From NCBI GenBank assembly GCA_964017155.1, contig OZ024861.1:16405283-16469282 (forward strand): DNA of 64,000 nucleotides. Reading direction: 5' to 3'. The stretch's first letter is position 1; the number at the start of each line of letters is the position of its first letter. Position numbers and translations under genes: made by a program. Source of the DNA: Oasisia sp. SBJ-2009 (taxonomy: Eukaryota > Annelida > Polychaeta > Sabellida > Siboglinidae). The notes beneath the pieces are model-generated. The model worked only from the letters and a program-made list of their open reading frames with translations, was not told the origin of the DNA and made no database searches. Positions 62,030-64,000 of the stretch are shown piece after piece.

Positions 62030-64000
62030 GAATGGCATATCATGCTTCAGATACATCTTTGCGCAGCCTGCATACAGCCCTCGTGGCGTCGCCGTTAACA
62101 CGTTTTAGAGTTCCAGATCGCAGAGAGTAGATTGCCAACACAATGAAGGGAACTTCTGTCGTTGAGTGTAGTAGTTTGAAGCTCAGCAGTACGAATGTTA
62201 AATTAGATACTGTCCAAACGTCTATTTGCCTAGGCATAGGTGGACAGCTGCTTGAGACTTTGAGACAACTCATCGAAGAGTGGTATGCACCATATACAGT
62301 GTACTGTGAATGAGAACAAGAATATGAATATTCTGTTCCATTTCCGACAGGAATTAGGCACTTGCGCAGAATGCAAGCCAACCTTAATTGCTCCTAGGTT
62401 TGAAACTTCATTACGAGAGGCGCGGGTAGGGTAGTGTAGTGGTTTTAATACGCGCGGTCGCAGCAGGCCTGATATATTTGGTGTAAAACTCAATGGAGAG
62501 AGTCTGACATTGTTGAATCTAATCGGTGTTATACCCCACGCACATTGACTTGCATCGTGCATAAAAAGTACCCGAATGTCGCACTGGCCGTCGTACCATA
62601 ACACAACTGTAGTCCTATGTGTGTGTACCTTTTTGCGAAATAGGCTAGCGCAAGTAAAACATTGAAAGAACGAGGTAAAAGTGGAAGAAAGCGCCTCCCC
62701 ACCCCAGTTTGCTTAGATCAAAGGCGTCGCCATCTTGAAATTTGACGTCGCCGGGAACGAAAATGGCGCGTCTGCCGGATCGTCGTGACGTCACGGTATT
62801 GTTGTGGCGCGTCTTCCGGTTTGCCGCCATTACTGTGTCGCGCAGCCGAATGCTGGCGACAGATGCCGGTTTCTTTAGTGTAATCTCGACCGCATCGCGG
62901 TGGGATTTGCGTCTTTGACGCCAGAGGGGTGAAGGAATGTGGGCATATGTAAGCATTGAGCCTGCTGTTTTCAATTTTGTTAGACACCGTGCACATTGTA
63001 ACGCTAGTTTATTGTTTTTTCTCAGGTGTCTGCGCCCGGTGAAGATACAGCGACACGTGGCCGACGACTTCTGGCAGCATTACAGACCGACCAGGCCCGA
63101 TGATGTGAAGATTGGCGACGCGAAACAGTCATTCGACAGTGGGTGACGCGTTGTTTTTATCAAGTTATTTTATTTATATAACCTGTTGAGGTAGATGATA
63201 ATGTAGGCCGATCACTGGGAGAATCAAATCAATGATAGCATGACATCGATACATGTATCACAGCTAGTGCGAGTGGACATTAGTTTTGATGTTGCAGTTC
63301 TCACAATCGAAACGTTTTACTCAGACGATTGGTCGAGCTATTTTTCACGCTATATGATGTATTTCAAGATACACAATGTCAAAATATGATGCAAAATAAT
63401 GCACATGAAACGAGACTTGTGTAAGAGATCGAGGTCGCACCACGGAAAGTATCTGAACACTGATATGTATAAGCACCATTCGCGCGGCGAATGCCACACA
63501 CATTATCGCATTTACACATACACCCACTCAATACAGTTGAGTAGGTGATTCTTTGACCTCATGACAGCAAGCACAACGCATTCATCTCGACTGGAAACAG
63601 CATACTTAGGAATCAGCATGCAAAGGCAACCTATACAAGTGCCTCTTTCTTTGCAATAGTGTAACTCAAGGGTTCGCATTTGACATGTCTTCCTTCAAAG
63701 ACAAGTGTAGAGATCATTCGATGTTTTGAGACCCATATGTATTGCAGTCACACATATCCCGGCACGCGGATTTGTATCTAGGTAGTGACGGAGTTCGAAT
63801 GCATACGTTGAGACATTGCCTTAGAAACAATATCATATGCTACAGTGATCAGTGCCAACAGGCCAGCTCTTTGGCCATGTCATGAGCGCTATGCCGACAA
63901 ACAGGTAACGCCAAAGGCTAGACATAACAGCGATGGCGAAGAGCCATACGAGAAAACAAAGGTTGTTCCAAACTACCCAGATAACTACGAAATGATATAC
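62030..64000. repeat. Unit U26, subfamily D, cut by the window edge
   Basis: 1,971 bp are visible. CRE core at 62786-62793. It starts like U24 (GGCATATCATGC) but from 62458 onward carries U25-type alleles (GCGCGGTCGCAG, GGTGTAAAACTC), so a template switch lies between about 62041 and 62458. Confidence 0.95.

Larger units (their letters stand above)
27875..64000. repeat. Macrosatellite array, right segment (units U11b to U26)
   Basis: The array resumes after the interruption in the same orientation and continues past the right edge. Landmark positions are 29383, 31628, 34079, 36526, 38973, 41426, 43873, 46320, 48565, 50809, 53054, 55298, 57542, 59786 and 62030. Spacing is 2,244-2,245 bp, except for the units carrying the 206-bp duplication (2,447-2,453 bp). 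Higher-order repetition is visible at about 33.1-47.2 kb (trimer) and 54.5-62.4 kb (dimer), which points to recent local amplification. Confidence 0.97.

Noticed and set aside
717..64000. CRISPR array, rDNA, histone or snRNA gene cluster as the identity of the tandem repeat
   Set aside because: The unit is over 2 kb with no short repeat-spacer pattern. I find no 5S, 18S/28S, U1, U2 or U6 core sequence and no histone-like frame in the unit.

Overview
The window is almost entirely one giant satellite (macrosatellite-like) array from a eukaryote, most likely an invertebrate animal. I see no prokaryotic or viral gene layout. The only clearly protein-derived sequence is decayed non-LTR retrotransposon reverse transcriptase (RT). 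The short introns-style signals, LINE relics, a MITE-like element and kilobase-scale tandem repeats are all typical of animal genomes. The species cannot be fixed from the sequence.

Layout. Bases 1-716 are AT-rich flank with no gene. At about 717 the flank switches abruptly into a head-to-tail array of a unit of about 2,244-2,251 bp. Using the landmark GAATGGCATATAATGC as phase zero, I count 26 units, U1 to U26, and the last runs off the right edge. U13-U18 are 2,447-2,453 bp because each carries a 206-bp internal tandem duplication. The array covers 717-24361 and 27875-64000, about 93% of the window. Units fall into sequence subfamilies: A (U1-U5), B (U6-U11), C (U12-U19) and D (U20-U26). 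Inside these there are higher-order repeats: a near-identical 7,347-bp trimer repeated twice at about 33.1-47.2 kb, a 4,488-bp dimer at about 54.5-62.4 kb, and a subfamily A patch embedded in U19.

Interruption. In U11 the array is broken by 3,513 bp of unrelated sequence (24362-27874). It holds a 5-prime-truncated LINE RT pseudogene with a (TA)29 microsatellite expanded inside the RT, two smaller RT remnants, a 277-bp MITE-like element with 76-bp terminal inverted repeats, and a compact block of direct and inverted repeats at the right edge. About 447 bp of the unit is present on both sides of the break, so this is not a simple insertion with a short target-site duplication.

What the unit may do. 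No open frame is kept intact across the units and I recognise no gene family, so I do not call a coding gene. The one part that looks functional is a CpG-dense block of roughly 170 bp. It contains a YY1-type CAAGATGGCG, a 12-bp CRE palindrome CGTGACGTCACG, an ETS-type CTTCCGG and a GCCGCCATTA element. The CRE core TGACGTCA is intact in 24 of 27 occurrences. This looks like a TATA-less, possibly bidirectional promoter present once per unit, followed on the + strand by an intron-like segment of about 77 nt. Each unit also holds a tRNA-like A-box/B-box pair and a poly-C tract of variable length. The best working picture is a macrosatellite whose units may each be transcribed, homogenised by unequal exchange and gene conversion. 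That function is inference.
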